Shown here one piece after another: positions 25,696-33,709 of a stretch of DNA of 42,480 nucleotides (its first letter is position 1; each line of letters starts with the position of its first letter). Origin of the DNA: DASUXA01 sp036378155 (lineage in GTDB: Bacteria > Actinomycetota > Actinomycetes > Mycobacteriales > Micromonosporaceae); NCBI GenBank assembly GCA_036378155.1, contig DASUXA010000091.1:1-42480 (forward strand), given 5' to 3'. The notes under the pieces were generated by a model. That model was not told the DNA's origin. It ran no database searches and worked only from the letters and a program-made list of their open reading frames with translations. Made by a program: the position numbers and the translations under genes.

Positions 25696-25740
25696 GGCGC
25701 GGTTACACGCGCCAACGAAGTCGCGATTACGCAGCGCGAC
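25696..25740. repeat. Two adjacent inverted repeats upstream of the c-di-AMP riboswitch
   Basis: GGCGCG-N6-CGCGCC (25696-25713) and GTCGCG-N9-CGCGAC (25720-25740). Both have perfect 6-bp arms and TTAC near the centre. The first could terminate the membrane-protein gene that ends at 25617; alternatively they are operators for the riboswitch-controlled transcript. The region 25618-25880 is otherwise empty of genes and contains a lower-GC patch. Confidence 0.4.
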
Positions 25741-25880
25741 GGCAATTCGGGCGCGCGGAACATCGAAACATCTTCTCGACCTGCCGAAACGAAATGTCGA
25801 GATCGTCATGCCCAGCGACGACCAGTCGCGGTGTGTTACCAAGGTGTGCCGGCTCAACCCCGCCGGTGCGCCGCCCGGTC

Positions 25881-26066
25881 ACGCCGAGTCCTGCCCGCCG
25901 GGTCGGTGCGACCCCCTGTGTACGTGCGGGTAACGGGCAGGAGCGGGGGAACCACCATCGGCGGTCGACCAGTCCTCCCCCTGGTCAGACACCGTCTTGG
26001 GGTGAAGCCGGTACTTCCGGCCGGGCGTCCTTCGCGCCCGAACCCGACAGCTCACCTCGCAGGCGT
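25881..26066 (+). promoter_or_regulatory. c-di-AMP (ydaO/yuaA) riboswitch
   Basis: The conserved core is readable: ACGCCGAG (25881-25888), a 9-bp stem TCCTGCCCG (25889-25897)/CGGGCAGGA (25934-25942), then GGGGGAACCA, CTTGGGGTGAAGCC, and CCCGAACCCGACAGCTCACCTCGCAGGCG. ACGCC (25881-25885) and GGCGT (26062-26066) close P1. These are hallmarks of the ydaO class (RF00379), which in actinobacteria precedes cell-wall hydrolases and resuscitation factors. P1 ends 6 nt before the Shine-Dalgarno AGGGA (26072-26076), so ligand binding may act on translation; the class is an OFF switch. Confidence 0.92.
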
Positions 26067-26082
26067 CCCGAAGGGACGAGCT

Positions 26083-27336
26083 GTGCTCCAACACAACGCG
26101 CCCGGCGACAGTCCGGGTACGACCCACCGCGCCGGCAAAGCCCGGCGCCAGCCACGACACGCGGCGCCGCAACAGTCGTCCGCGAAGAAGCGGTGGCGTC
26201 TGGTCCCCGCCCTCGTCGCCGGCCCTCTGCTGCTCGGCACGGTCGCGATGGCGTCGCCGGTCGCCCACTCCATCCACTACCGGGTCGCCTCGCCGGTCAC
26301 CGTGCAGGCGCTCGGACTGGACAACCAGAACCCGACGGTCGGTCAGCCGGTCCGCGCCGGGGCGAAGATCGTCGCCGAGCACACCCAGTGGTTCGACGCG
26401 GTCGTCTTCGCGGTACGCGACGAGCAGGGTCACCACGCCGACTTCCCGGTGACCAGGAAGTGGCGGCAGGGCACGCACCAGCGGGTGTACCAGGCGTCGC
26501 GGGCGTTCGACCACGCCGGCACGTACACCTACTGGTTCGCGTACCAGAAGAACGGCCACTGGACCGACCTGGCGCCCAAGCAGAAGTTCACGGTCGCCCA
26601 GCCGGGTACCGCGGGCGGTACGCCCGCCCCGACCCCGTCGGGCAGCCCGGCGTCGCCGTCCGGCGACCCGGCGTCACCGTCGCCCTCGCCGTCGCCCGAC
26701 CCGACGTCGCCGTCCGGCTCGACCAGCGCGCCAGGGTCGCCGGCTGCGTCCGCGACGACGGCGGGCTCCTCGACTCCGAGCGCGTCCGGTACCACGTCGA
26801 GCGCTCCGGCGCCGAAGCCGGCGGGGTCGACCGCCTCGTCGACCACGAGCGCTCCGAGCCCGGCGGGACCGACCGCGAGCCCGAGCCCGTCGACGTCGGG
26901 TGCCACCTCGGGTCGCGAGCAGGCGGCGTACGTCACCTTCTACGCGGCGCGTGACAACGACCCGCCGGGCAGCCCGGCGATCGCCTACCCCGACCTGCAC
27001 CAGCAGGCGGGCGGTACCGGTACCTTCGCCGACCCGATCACGTTCGCGACGGACAAGTCGGAGATCGCCCCCGGCACCAAGATCTACGTACCGCGGCTGC
27101 GCAAGTACTTCGTGATGGAAGACGACTGCGCGGAGTGCGACTCCGACTGGTCGAACGGGAAGTGGCGCGTGGACCTGTACATGGGCGGCAGTACCCAGCC
27201 CGGGGTCGTCGCCTGTGAGAACCAGATGACGCAGGACGGCAACGTGACGATCGTGATCAACCCGGATGCGAACCGGCCCGTCGACGCCCACGCTCTGTAC
27301 TCCGACTCGACCGGTTGCTACACCACCACGTACTGA
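26083..27336 (+). CDS. Secreted protein with a C-terminal double-psi beta-barrel-like domain, under c-di-AMP control
   Basis: 417 residues: basic N-terminus and a signal or anchor helix at ~38-62 (LVPALVAGPLLLGTVAMASP), an Ig-like beta domain at ~65-172, a Ser/Pro/Thr-rich linker at ~175-278, and a 135-residue C-terminal domain with YVTFYAARDNDPPGS, YFVMEDDCAECDSDW and VDLYMGGS. The C-terminal domain resembles RlpA/3D-type double-psi barrels and, from memory, secreted fungal proteins. Four cysteines (349, 352, 378, 412) could make two disulfides; acidic residues around Asp347/Asp348/Asp353 would be catalytic if it is a muralytic enzyme. GTG 26083 has AGGGA 6 nt upstream and directly follows the riboswitch. 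A cell-wall role fits this switch class; activity is not proven. Confidence 0.85.
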   Translation: MLQHNAPGDSPGTTHRAGKARRQPRHAAPQQSSAKKRWRLVPALVAGPLLLGTVAMASPVAHSIHYRVASPVTVQALGLDNQNPTVGQPVRAGAKIVAEHTQWFDAVVFAVRDEQGHHADFPVTRKWRQGTHQRVYQASRAFDHAGTYTYWFAYQKNGHWTDLAPKQKFTVAQPGTAGGTPAPTPSGSPASPSGDPASPSPSPSPDPTSPSGSTSAPGSPAASATTAGSSTPSASGTTSSAPAPKPAGSTASSTTSAPSPAGPTASPSPSTSGATSGREQAAYVTFYAARDNDPPGSPAIAYPDLHQQAGGTGTFADPITFATDKSEIAPGTKIYVPRLRKYFVMEDDCAECDSDWSNGKWRVDLYMGGSTQPGVVACENQMTQDGNVTIVINPDANRPVDAHALYSDSTGCYTTTY

Positions 27337-27400
27337 TCGTCCCGATGCGGCCCACGAGCCGCGAGAACGTACCCGATTGACGACGGGTGCGGGTGAATGA

Positions 27401-27434
27401 GGGCCCCGGCCCCTCCTCGGAGGGGCCGGGGCCC
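27401..27434 (+). terminator. Strong hairpin after the double-psi-barrel gene
   Basis: Fourteen-base arms, GGGCCCCGGCCCCT (27401-27414) and its exact complement (27421-27434), around CCTCGG. It lies 65 nt past the stop at 27336 and 76 nt from the end of the convergent gene at 27510, so it may serve both. Confidence 0.88.
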
Positions 27435-27509
27435 GCCGTATCGGGGCTCGACAGGTCCGGCGACCGGGGGCGAGTCCGAGCCGGGGCGGGGCGTCGACCG
27501 AGGCGACCG

Positions 27510-27935
27510 TTACCGGTGCGGCAGCCACCCGTACAGCCGGTCGACGCGGATCCGGACGACCAGTCGGCGGTCGGCGACCATCGCCCGCCGGTAGTCGTCC
27601 CAGTCGGGGTGCTCGCCCTGCACGCCCCGGTACACCTCGACCAGTTCCTCGACGACGGCGTCGGCGACGTCGCCCGCCGGTGGCGACAACTCGGCGATCC
27701 CCTCCGCGACCGCGTACGCCGACCCGTCCGGAGAGGTGACGTAGAAGCTGGCGCGCGGGTCGCGGCGCAGGTTGTGTACCTTCGCCCGGTCGTCCGTGGT
27801 GGACACCCGGATCGTCTGACCGTCCAGGTCGGCGACGTAGTCGACGTTGGACAGCTGCGGACGACCGTCCCGTTTCAGGGTGACGAGCACGCCTCGCCCG
27901 GTGTCCCCGAACAGCCGCCACAGCGCGAGGTTCAT
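27510..27935 (-). CDS. PPOX-class F420- or FMN-dependent oxidoreductase
   Basis: 141 residues with a split beta-barrel flavin-binding fold. Conserved elements: GRGVLVTLKRDGRPQLSNVDY (residues 13-33), VSTTDDRAKVHNLRRDPRASFYV (44-66) and the C-terminal RIRVDRLYGW. This is the Rv1155-like PPOX group, in which many members use coenzyme F420; cofactor choice cannot be read from sequence. It overlaps the upstream NADPH:FMN reductase gene by ATGA, so both flavin-linked enzymes are made from one message controlled by the MarR operators at 28518-28560. Redox detoxification is the likely theme. Confidence 0.88.
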   Translation of the reverse strand: MNLALWRLFGDTGRGVLVTLKRDGRPQLSNVDYVADLDGQTIRVSTTDDRAKVHNLRRDPRASFYVTSPDGSAYAVAEGIAELSPPAGDVADAVVEELVEVYRGVQGEHPDWDDYRRAMVADRRLVVRIRVDRLYGWLPHR

Positions 27936-28498
27936 ACCGACGCCCTGATCGTCGCGAACGCCTCGGTAAGACGCGCCAGTTCGTCGAGCATGCCGGCGGC
28001 GTCAGCCGACATCGTCGGGTTCGGCGTGAACCGACCGTCGTCGCCGACGGTCTGCCGCAGCGGGACCACGACCGCCTCGGTGACCGGCATCATCTTCAGT
28101 GTCGTCACGACCTGCTTGATCATCTGTACCGCGCGCAGCCCGGCTGAGGTCATGCCGTAGCTGACGAACCCGACCGGCTTGTACCGCCACTCGTGGTACA
28201 GGTAGTCGATCGCGTTCTTCAGCGGCGCGGAGTAGCCGTAGTTGTATTCCGGCATCACGAAGACGAACGCGTCCGCCTCGGCGACGATGCCGCTCCAGCG
28301 CAGCGTGTGCTCGTGCACGTACCGCCCCTCGGACGGGTGGTGCGGCTCGTCGAGGAACGGCAGGTTGATCTCGGCGAGGTCGGCGACGCGTACCTCGAAC
28401 GTGCCGTGTTCGCGAGCGAGATCGACGAACCAGTCGGCGATGTCGCGACCGACCCGTCCGGGACGGGTGCTCGCGACGATCACGGTCAGGATCGGCAT
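27932..28498 (-). CDS. NADPH-dependent FMN reductase (flavodoxin-like fold)
   Basis: 188 residues. The N-terminal phosphate-binding loop IVASTRPGRVGRDIADWF is typical of NADPH-dependent FMN reductases/azoreductases, as is MPEYNYGYSAPLKNAIDYLYHEW at ~82-104, which wraps the isoalloxazine ring. ATG 28498 has GGAGG upstream and a good promoter (TTGACG 28560-28555, 17 nt, TAGCTT 28537-28532) that overlaps both MarR operators. First gene of a two-gene operon with the PPOX enzyme. Confidence 0.93.
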   Translation of the reverse strand: MPILTVIVASTRPGRVGRDIADWFVDLAREHGTFEVRVADLAEINLPFLDEPHHPSEGRYVHEHTLRWSGIVAEADAFVFVMPEYNYGYSAPLKNAIDYLYHEWRYKPVGFVSYGMTSAGLRAVQMIKQVVTTLKMMPVTEAVVVPLRQTVGDDGRFTPNPTMSADAAGMLDELARLTEAFATIRASV

Positions 28499-28517
28499 GT
28501 CGGTCAGCCTCCAATTG

Positions 28518-28560
28518 TTGACGTGTCACCAAAGCTAGCCCAGTGTTGGTGACGCGTCAA
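28518..28560. promoter_or_regulatory. Paired MarR operators in the divergent promoter region
   Basis: TTGACGTGTCACCAA (28518-28532) and TTGGTGACGCGTCAA (28546-28560) are inverted copies of one another with a single mismatch in 15 and a 13-nt spacer. Each contains a near-palindrome; TTGACGCGTCAA (on the minus strand of the second copy, reading TTGAC-GC-GTCAA) is perfect. They cover the -35 hexamer of the reductase promoter and the region before the marR -10 TACCGT (28572-28577). A MarR dimer on each copy would repress both directions. Confidence 0.8.
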
Positions 28561-28583
28561 CCAAATCGGGGTACCGTACGGCT

Positions 28584-29063
28584 GTGGCTGAACCACGGTG
28601 GCTCAACGAACGCGAGGCGGCGGCATGGCGCGGATACCGCCGCATGCGCGCCCTGCTCGACCTGCGACTCGCCCGCGACCTGGCGCGGGACAGCGGACTG
28701 TCCGAAGCCGACTACGACGTGCTGTCGAACCTGTCGGAGACCGACGGACACCGGCTGCGGTTGACCGAACTCGCCGCGCACATGCTGTGGACGAAGAGTC
28801 GGCTGTCCCACCACATCACCCGGATGCAACAGCGGGGGCTGGTCCGCCGCGAGGAGTGCGCCGACGACGCGCGAGGCTCGGTCGTCGCGCTCACCGAGAA
28901 GGGTCTACGCACCATCACCGACGCCGCGCCCAGCCATGTCGAATCGGTACGACGTCACATGATCGACCTGCTCGACGACACCGAGATCGACGCGCTCGCG
29001 GCGCTGAGCCGGAGAGTCGTCGACCACCTCGTACGGGTGACGGACGCGCCCACCGGAACGTGA
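28584..29063 (+). CDS. MarR-family transcriptional repressor
   Basis: 159 residues. Winged helix with LRLTELAAHMLWTKSRLSHHITRMQQRGLVRREECADDARGSVVALTEKG (residues ~57-108), in which the D-x-R-G wing is textbook MarR. The N-terminal ~25 residues and C-terminal helices form the dimer interface. GTG 28584 is 6 nt after TACCGT, hence probably leaderless. It controls the divergent FMN reductase/PPOX operon and itself through the paired operators. The effector is unknown; phenolics, quinones or oxidants are usual for such pairs. Confidence 0.92.
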   Translation: MAEPRWLNEREAAAWRGYRRMRALLDLRLARDLARDSGLSEADYDVLSNLSETDGHRLRLTELAAHMLWTKSRLSHHITRMQQRGLVRREECADDARGSVVALTEKGLRTITDAAPSHVESVRRHMIDLLDDTEIDALAALSRRVVDHLVRVTDAPTGT

Positions 29064-29147
29064 TCGTCACGCCGATCCCGCCCGACCCGACCGCGGTACC
29101 GGTCAGGCTGTGGTTGTCCGACCACGTCGGCGGGAAGGGGCAACGCG

Positions 29148-29900
29148 ATGGACGGCGGCGACCGCTTTGCCGGGCGCAACGCGATCGTCACCGGCGCGGG
29201 CTCCGGTATCGGCCGGGCGACCGCGGTACGACTCGCCGTCGAGGGCGCGCGGGTGGTCTGCGTCGAACTGCTCCGCGAACGGCTCGACGACCTCACCGCC
29301 GCACACCCTGATCTCGACCTGGTACCGATCGTCGCGGACATCACCGGCGCGCAAGCGCCCGAGCAGGCGCTCGCCGCCGCCGACGGGCGGGTCGATCTGC
29401 TGGCGAACGTCGCCGGGATCATGGACGGATTCCTGCCGACGGCGGAAGTCGACGACGCGACCTGGGATCGGGTGTTCGCCGTCAACGTGACCGCCACCCT
29501 GCGCTTCAGTCGGGCGGTACTGCCGCTGATGATCGAGGCGGGTCGGGGCGCGATCGTCAACGTGGTGTCCGAAGCCGCCTTGCGGGGCTCGTCGGCAGGC
29601 GTGGCGTACACCGCGTCCAAGCACGCCGTGGTCGGCATCACCAGGAGCACGGCGTTCTTCTACGCCGGCAACGGCATCCGTACCAACGCCGTCGCCCCCG
29701 GACCCGTCGCCACGAACATCGAGGCGCCGATGAAATCGGAGCACGCCGCCCGGCTCGTCGGTCCCCTGATGCAACTCGTCCTGCCGCCCCTGGCGACCCC
29801 GGAGCAGGTCGCGGCGGTGATCTGCTGGCTGCTCAGCGACGAGGCGAGCAACGTCAACGGCGCGGTACTGGCGAGCGACGGCGGCTGGTCGGTGATCTAG
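29148..29900 (+). CDS. Short-chain dehydrogenase/reductase (SDR)
   Basis: 250 residues, classical SDR. NAD(P) loop TGAGSGIG (residues ~15-22), NVAGI (NNAG variant at ~86-90), catalytic Ser in SEAALRG, Tyr-x3-Lys in YTASKHAV, and the C-terminal GAVLASDGGWSV. The acidic residue at the end of strand 2 (VCVELLRERL) favours NAD over NADP. Start ATG 29148 follows GGGAAGGGG. The substrate cannot be told. It follows marR after an 84-bp gap and may or may not be in the same transcript. Confidence 0.92.
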   Translation: MDGGDRFAGRNAIVTGAGSGIGRATAVRLAVEGARVVCVELLRERLDDLTAAHPDLDLVPIVADITGAQAPEQALAAADGRVDLLANVAGIMDGFLPTAEVDDATWDRVFAVNVTATLRFSRAVLPLMIEAGRGAIVNVVSEAALRGSSAGVAYTASKHAVVGITRSTAFFYAGNGIRTNAVAPGPVATNIEAPMKSEHAARLVGPLMQLVLPPLATPEQVAAVICWLLSDEASNVNGAVLASDGGWSVI

Positions 29901-29984
29901 GGCCAGCCGGTGTCGACGGCATGGGCGCCTCGGCGGCGGACGTTGCGGCTGTCTCGGCGGTGGCACGCACCGTAGTCTTCGGCC

Positions 29985-30965
29985 ATGGCGAGCAGTGTGG
30001 CGGTGTTCTTCCTCGGCGGGACGATCGCGATGGCGGGGCACCAGGGGGGCGTGGTCCAACGCTTGCGGGCGGACGACCTGCTGGCGGCGGTACCGCACCT
30101 CGCCGACCTCGACGTCACCGTCGAGGCGCACGACTTCCGGGCGGTACCGAGCGCCTGCCTGTCGTTCGACGACGTCCTCGACCTGGTCTCCGCTGCCGAG
30201 GCTCGGCTCGCCGCGGGCGCGTGCGGCATCGTCGTCGTCCAGGGCACCGACACGATCGAGGAAACCTCGTACCTCGTCGACCTGGTCTGGCCGCACGACG
30301 CGCCGGTCGTGGTCACCGGGGCGATGCGCAACCCGACGTTGGCCGGCCCGGACGGGCCGGCCAACCTGCTCGCCGCGGTACAGGTCGCCGGCAGCGCGCG
30401 ATTCGCGGGGCTGGGCTGCCTGGTGGTGCTCAACGACGAGGTACATGCCGCGCGGTACGTGCGCAAGACGCACAGCGCCAGCCCGGCGACGTTCGCGTCA
30501 CCGACCAGCGGCCCGGTCGGGTACCTGGCGGAAGGTGTACCGGTGCTGCTGAGTCGACCGCCGGAGCGGCTGACCCTGCCCCGACCCGCGAGCGTCGCGA
30601 GGCACCCGGTCGCCCTGGTCACAGTCGCGCTCGGCGACGACGGCGGGCTGCTCGCCGGGCTGGGCGACCGGTACGCCGGGCTCGTGGTCGCCGGGTTCGG
30701 TGTCGGGCACGTACCGGCGGCGCTGGCGGACCCGCTGGGCGAACTCGCGGCGCGGATCCCGGTGGTACTGGCGTCGCGAACCGGTGCCGGACCGGTGTTC
30801 ACGCACACCTACGGCTTCACCGGGTCCGAATCGGATCTGCGTTGCCGGGGTCTCGTCGGCGCGGGTTTGCTCGACCCGTACAAGTCGCGGGTCCTGCTCA
30901 CCCTGCTCCTCGCCGGCGGAGCCGACCGCGCCGCCATCGCGACGACCTTCCAGCGCGCGATCTGA
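29985..30965 (+). CDS. L-asparaginase (type I/II family)
   Basis: 326 residues; hydrolyses asparagine to aspartate and ammonia. Both threonine nucleophile regions are intact: FLGGTIAM near the N-terminus and VVQGTDTIEET at about 84-94, with the Lys in YVRKTHSASP (~163) completing the second triad. There is no signal peptide, so it is probably cytoplasmic. ATG 29985 lies 6 nt after TAGTCT (29973-29978), a leaderless arrangement. Monocistronic as far as can be seen, convergent with the LCP gene. Confidence 0.93.
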   Translation: MASSVAVFFLGGTIAMAGHQGGVVQRLRADDLLAAVPHLADLDVTVEAHDFRAVPSACLSFDDVLDLVSAAEARLAAGACGIVVVQGTDTIEETSYLVDLVWPHDAPVVVTGAMRNPTLAGPDGPANLLAAVQVAGSARFAGLGCLVVLNDEVHAARYVRKTHSASPATFASPTSGPVGYLAEGVPVLLSRPPERLTLPRPASVARHPVALVTVALGDDGGLLAGLGDRYAGLVVAGFGVGHVPAALADPLGELAARIPVVLASRTGAGPVFTHTYGFTGSESDLRCRGLVGAGLLDPYKSRVLLTLLLAGGADRAAIATTFQRAI

Positions 30966-31029
30966 GCGCTCGCCCACGAGTGGTACCGCTTCCGCGATCA
31001 GGGCGCCCGCCTGGCGGGGCAGGTGAGCG

Positions 31030-32217
31030 TCAACGGTCCTCGACGACCCAGTCGGGATGCCGACCGAGGAAGTCGGCGACGGTGTCGTCCCGTACCGCCT
31101 GCAGCAGTTGCCTGCTGTCCGGCGACAACTGCTCCCCGTACACACCGTCCACCTTGACCGGCTGGTAGTGTCCGCCGTTGGTCCTGATCATGACGATGTC
31201 GTCCGGGCCGACGCTTTTCAGCGTCGCCATCCAGTCGAGCAGGTCGGCGCCGCCGAAGTCGACGGTGAGCCCGCCACCGGCCGCCCTGACGAGCGCGTCC
31301 AGTTTCGCCGGGTTGGACAGTACGCCGCTGCTCATCGCCCTCGTCGCGATCGCGGCGAGGAGCTGCTGCTGGTGCCGTTGCCGACCGTAGTCGCCGTCGG
31401 GGATGAACACGCGCTGGCGGATGTAGTCGAGCGCCTGCCACGGCGCCAGATCACGGCAGCCCGGCTCGTACACGACGGGCGTCACCCCGGGCACGGGCGT
31501 GAACTGCCCGCCCGCCGTCGTGAACGGCGGGGCGTACCTGCCGTTCCGGTCGATGCCGATGTGCAACGACACCGTCTTTTCGTCGACGCACATGTGCACG
31601 CCGCCGAGCGCCTCGACCACGTTGCGGAAGCCGGCGAAGTCGACGACCGCCGCTCCGTCGACGGTGATCCCGCTCATCTGCCGGATCGTCTCGGCGAGCA
31701 GTTTCAGACCGCCCGCTCGGCCGCCGTTGCCCATGCTGCCGAGGGCGTACGCGGCGTCGATCTTGTCGTGCCCGCCCCGGTACCCGGTCGGCGGGAAAGC
31801 CGGGATCTCCACCGCGGTGTCGCGTGGAATCGAGACCAGGTACGCCCGATCATGGCTCGCCGGAATGTGTACCACGATGATCGTGTCGGACCGGACCAGC
31901 CCGCTCGGACCGTTCCGCCCGTCGATGCCCACCACGAGGAAGTTGACCGGCCCGTTGAGGGCTGCCCGACCGGGGTGGGTCGGCAGGGCGTCGACCTTGT
32001 TGACCGTGCTGCCGTACCGGGCGACCAGCGCCCTGGTACCCACGATCGAGCCGCCGGAGATCACGACGGCGACGGCGAGCGCCACGGCGGCGGTACCGGC
32101 AGCCCAGTGCCGGTGGCGGGCACGGCGCTGTTCCGCCGCGACGATGCGGTCCACGTCGATGGTGGTCGGCGGTGGGTCGGCTGCCACCTGTCGCAGCGCT
32201 TCGCTGAGCGGTTCCAC
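31030..32217 (-). CDS. LytR-CpsA-Psr (LCP) family cell-wall glycopolymer ligase
   Basis: 395 residues: cytoplasmic N-terminus (1-36), one transmembrane helix (~37-58), then the extracytoplasmic LCP domain (~90-340). Family residues for polyprenyl-pyrophosphate binding are seen in LVVGIDGRNG, VRSDTIIVVHI, VSIPRDTAVEIP, GGVHMCVDE and YIRQRVFIPDGDYGRQRHQQQ. LCP enzymes transfer teichoic acid, capsule or arabinogalactan from the lipid carrier to peptidoglycan. GTG 32217 begins one base after the stop of the sigma-factor gene, a two-gene operon suggesting that the sigma factor sets wall-polymer ligation in response to envelope signals. Confidence 0.93.
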   Translation of the reverse strand: MEPLSEALRQVAADPPPTTIDVDRIVAAEQRRARHRHWAAGTAAVALAVAVVISGGSIVGTRALVARYGSTVNKVDALPTHPGRAALNGPVNFLVVGIDGRNGPSGLVRSDTIIVVHIPASHDRAYLVSIPRDTAVEIPAFPPTGYRGGHDKIDAAYALGSMGNGGRAGGLKLLAETIRQMSGITVDGAAVVDFAGFRNVVEALGGVHMCVDEKTVSLHIGIDRNGRYAPPFTTAGGQFTPVPGVTPVVYEPGCRDLAPWQALDYIRQRVFIPDGDYGRQRHQQQLLAAIATRAMSSGVLSNPAKLDALVRAAGGGLTVDFGGADLLDWMATLKSVGPDDIVMIRTNGGHYQPVKVDGVYGEQLSPDSRQLLQAVRDDTVADFLGRHPDWVVEDR

Positions 32218-32218
32218 G

Positions 32219-32737
32219 TCAGTGCCTCCTCGAGGTCACGGGCGATGCCGTAACGGCGGCGAGCATGCGCTCGCGCAGCGTGTCCAGGGCGCGCGCGGTC
32301 TGGCTCTTGACCGTCCCGGTACTGCAACCGAGCACCTCAGCGGTGTCCTCGACGGACAGGTCGCAGAAGTACCGCAGCACCAGCACCGCCCGGCGGCGCG
32401 GCGGCAACTCCGCGAGGTACGCCGCGAGCGCCAGCCGGTCGACGACCGACGTCTCCGTGACGGGCCCGGTCCCGCCGGGCTCCGGCATGGTGTCGGTGAA
32501 CCGTTCGCGCCGCCAGGGGCGTCGTCGTTCGTCCAACCACGCGCGGAACAGCACACGCCGGGCGTACGCGTCGATGTTCTCCATCTGCGACACGCGTTTC
32601 CAGCGCCTGAACAGCTTGATCAGCGCGGTCGATACCAGATCGTCAGCCGTGTGCCAGTCGCCGCAGAGCAGGTACGCCGTTCGTCGCAACGGGTCGAGTT
32701 GGACCGCCACGTATTCGCGGTAACCCGCGACATCCAT
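32219..32737 (-). CDS. SigE-family (ECF-like) RNA polymerase sigma factor
   Basis: 172 residues. Region 2 at ~10-75 (LRRTAYLLCGDWHTADDLVSTALIKLFRRWKRV) and region 4 at ~110-160 (LPPRRRAVLVLRYFCDLSVEDTAEVLGCSTGTVKSQTARALDTLR) are complete; this is the SigE-like subfamily common in actinomycetes (start of the type F-V-A...L-x-R-T-A-Y-L-L-x-G-D). No anti-sigma gene is adjacent; the following LCP protein has a cytoplasmic N-terminal tail with the DPPPTTIDVDRIV segment typical of proteins encoded after such sigma genes and might play that part, which is only a guess. ATG 32737 is preceded by GGAGG at an unusually long 13-nt spacing. Confidence 0.92.
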   Translation of the reverse strand: MDVAGYREYVAVQLDPLRRTAYLLCGDWHTADDLVSTALIKLFRRWKRVSQMENIDAYARRVLFRAWLDERRRPWRRERFTDTMPEPGGTGPVTETSVVDRLALAAYLAELPPRRRAVLVLRYFCDLSVEDTAEVLGCSTGTVKSQTARALDTLRERMLAAVTASPVTSRRH

Positions 32738-32962
32738 CGCCAAGATCCGGCCTCCCCATCTGTCGCCATGAAAACGGAGCCGGATCGGTACCGGGTTGCT
32801 CGCGCGACGCATTTCGCCGTCGCGGCAGCGACCGTCCACAGCATCGTGGAGGACGCCGGGGCACGCGGCTGGCACGTCCCGCAGGGTGAACGAGTGCCCG
32901 CCGCCCAGTCCGGTAACAGACTTTTCCGACAAATGCCATAGCGAGCGCAATAGCATGCCGCC

Positions 32963-33670
32963 ATGACGCAGTACACGCTGGAGGAGATCTCGCGGTCCCG
33001 TGCCGAGGCGGGCAGCGGAATCGCGTTCGAGGACTACGGCGCCAACCCGGCGCTGTGCCGGCACGGCGTATGGATCGGCCTCGCCAACTACTACTCCGAG
33101 ACCGTCACCATTTCGTTCGAGCACGACCCGGATCGGCTCAACGTGTTCTGGAAGTTGCAGAACAGCGAGGTGCTCTACCCGGGACCGGGCGCGCCGACGA
33201 GCGGCCCGGTACCCGCCGCGCCGGGCGTCCGGTACATCTGGCCGGCGGAGGGACGGCAACACAAGATCTCCTTCGTCAGCGCACCCGGCACGAAGCAGAC
33301 CCGGGTGTACGCGCAGGTGCTGTACGTGCGCGAGGACGGCGACGAGATCGAGTACGGACCGTCGATCACGGTCAGGATCAGCGGCGAGGCGGACTTCTGG
33401 CCGCCCGACAAGCTCGAAGAGGAACAGCGCTGCCAGCAGCACTGGCATGACCTGCGCACCCGGTACGTACGCTGGCGCGAGCCCCGCCCCGGCGAGCCGA
33501 TCATGAAGTTGCACGAGGTACGCGGGCTCGCAGCCGTCCGCCTCGCGGCGATCGCCGACGCGGTGGAGTCCCTCGACGAGGCGAGCGACCGCGAGCTCGC
33601 CCAGGCGCTACGCGCCGAACTGACCGCGAAACTGAGCGAGGTCGAGATCCCGCTGCCGAAGTCCGACTGA
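32963..33670 (+). CDS. Hypothetical protein, beta-rich N-terminal and helical C-terminal halves
   Basis: 235 residues, no signal peptide and no recognised family. Residues ~20-140 alternate hydrophobic and polar residues in an Ig- or fibronectin-like manner (HGVWIGLANYYSETVTISFE, TRVYAQVLYVREDGDEIEYG). Residues ~148-230 are helical and charged (KLEEEQRCQQHWHDLRTRYV, then LDEASDRELAQALRAELTAK). Coding bias matches the neighbours, and TAGCAT (32951-32956) lies 6 nt before ATG 32963, so it is a real, probably leaderless gene. It is alone on its strand between the sigma and VOC operons. Confidence 0.75.
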   Translation: MTQYTLEEISRSRAEAGSGIAFEDYGANPALCRHGVWIGLANYYSETVTISFEHDPDRLNVFWKLQNSEVLYPGPGAPTSGPVPAAPGVRYIWPAEGRQHKISFVSAPGTKQTRVYAQVLYVREDGDEIEYGPSITVRISGEADFWPPDKLEEEQRCQQHWHDLRTRYVRWREPRPGEPIMKLHEVRGLAAVRLAAIADAVESLDEASDRELAQALRAELTAKLSEVEIPLPKSD

Positions 33671-33709
33671 CCCACACTCGTACACGGCAATGGACGGGTC
33701 GTGCCCACG

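Noticed and set aside
26600..26920. Repetitive Ser/Pro/Thr-coding stretch as a tandem DNA repeat
   Set aside because: The units are irregular and in frame; it is a secreted-protein linker rather than a DNA repeat array.
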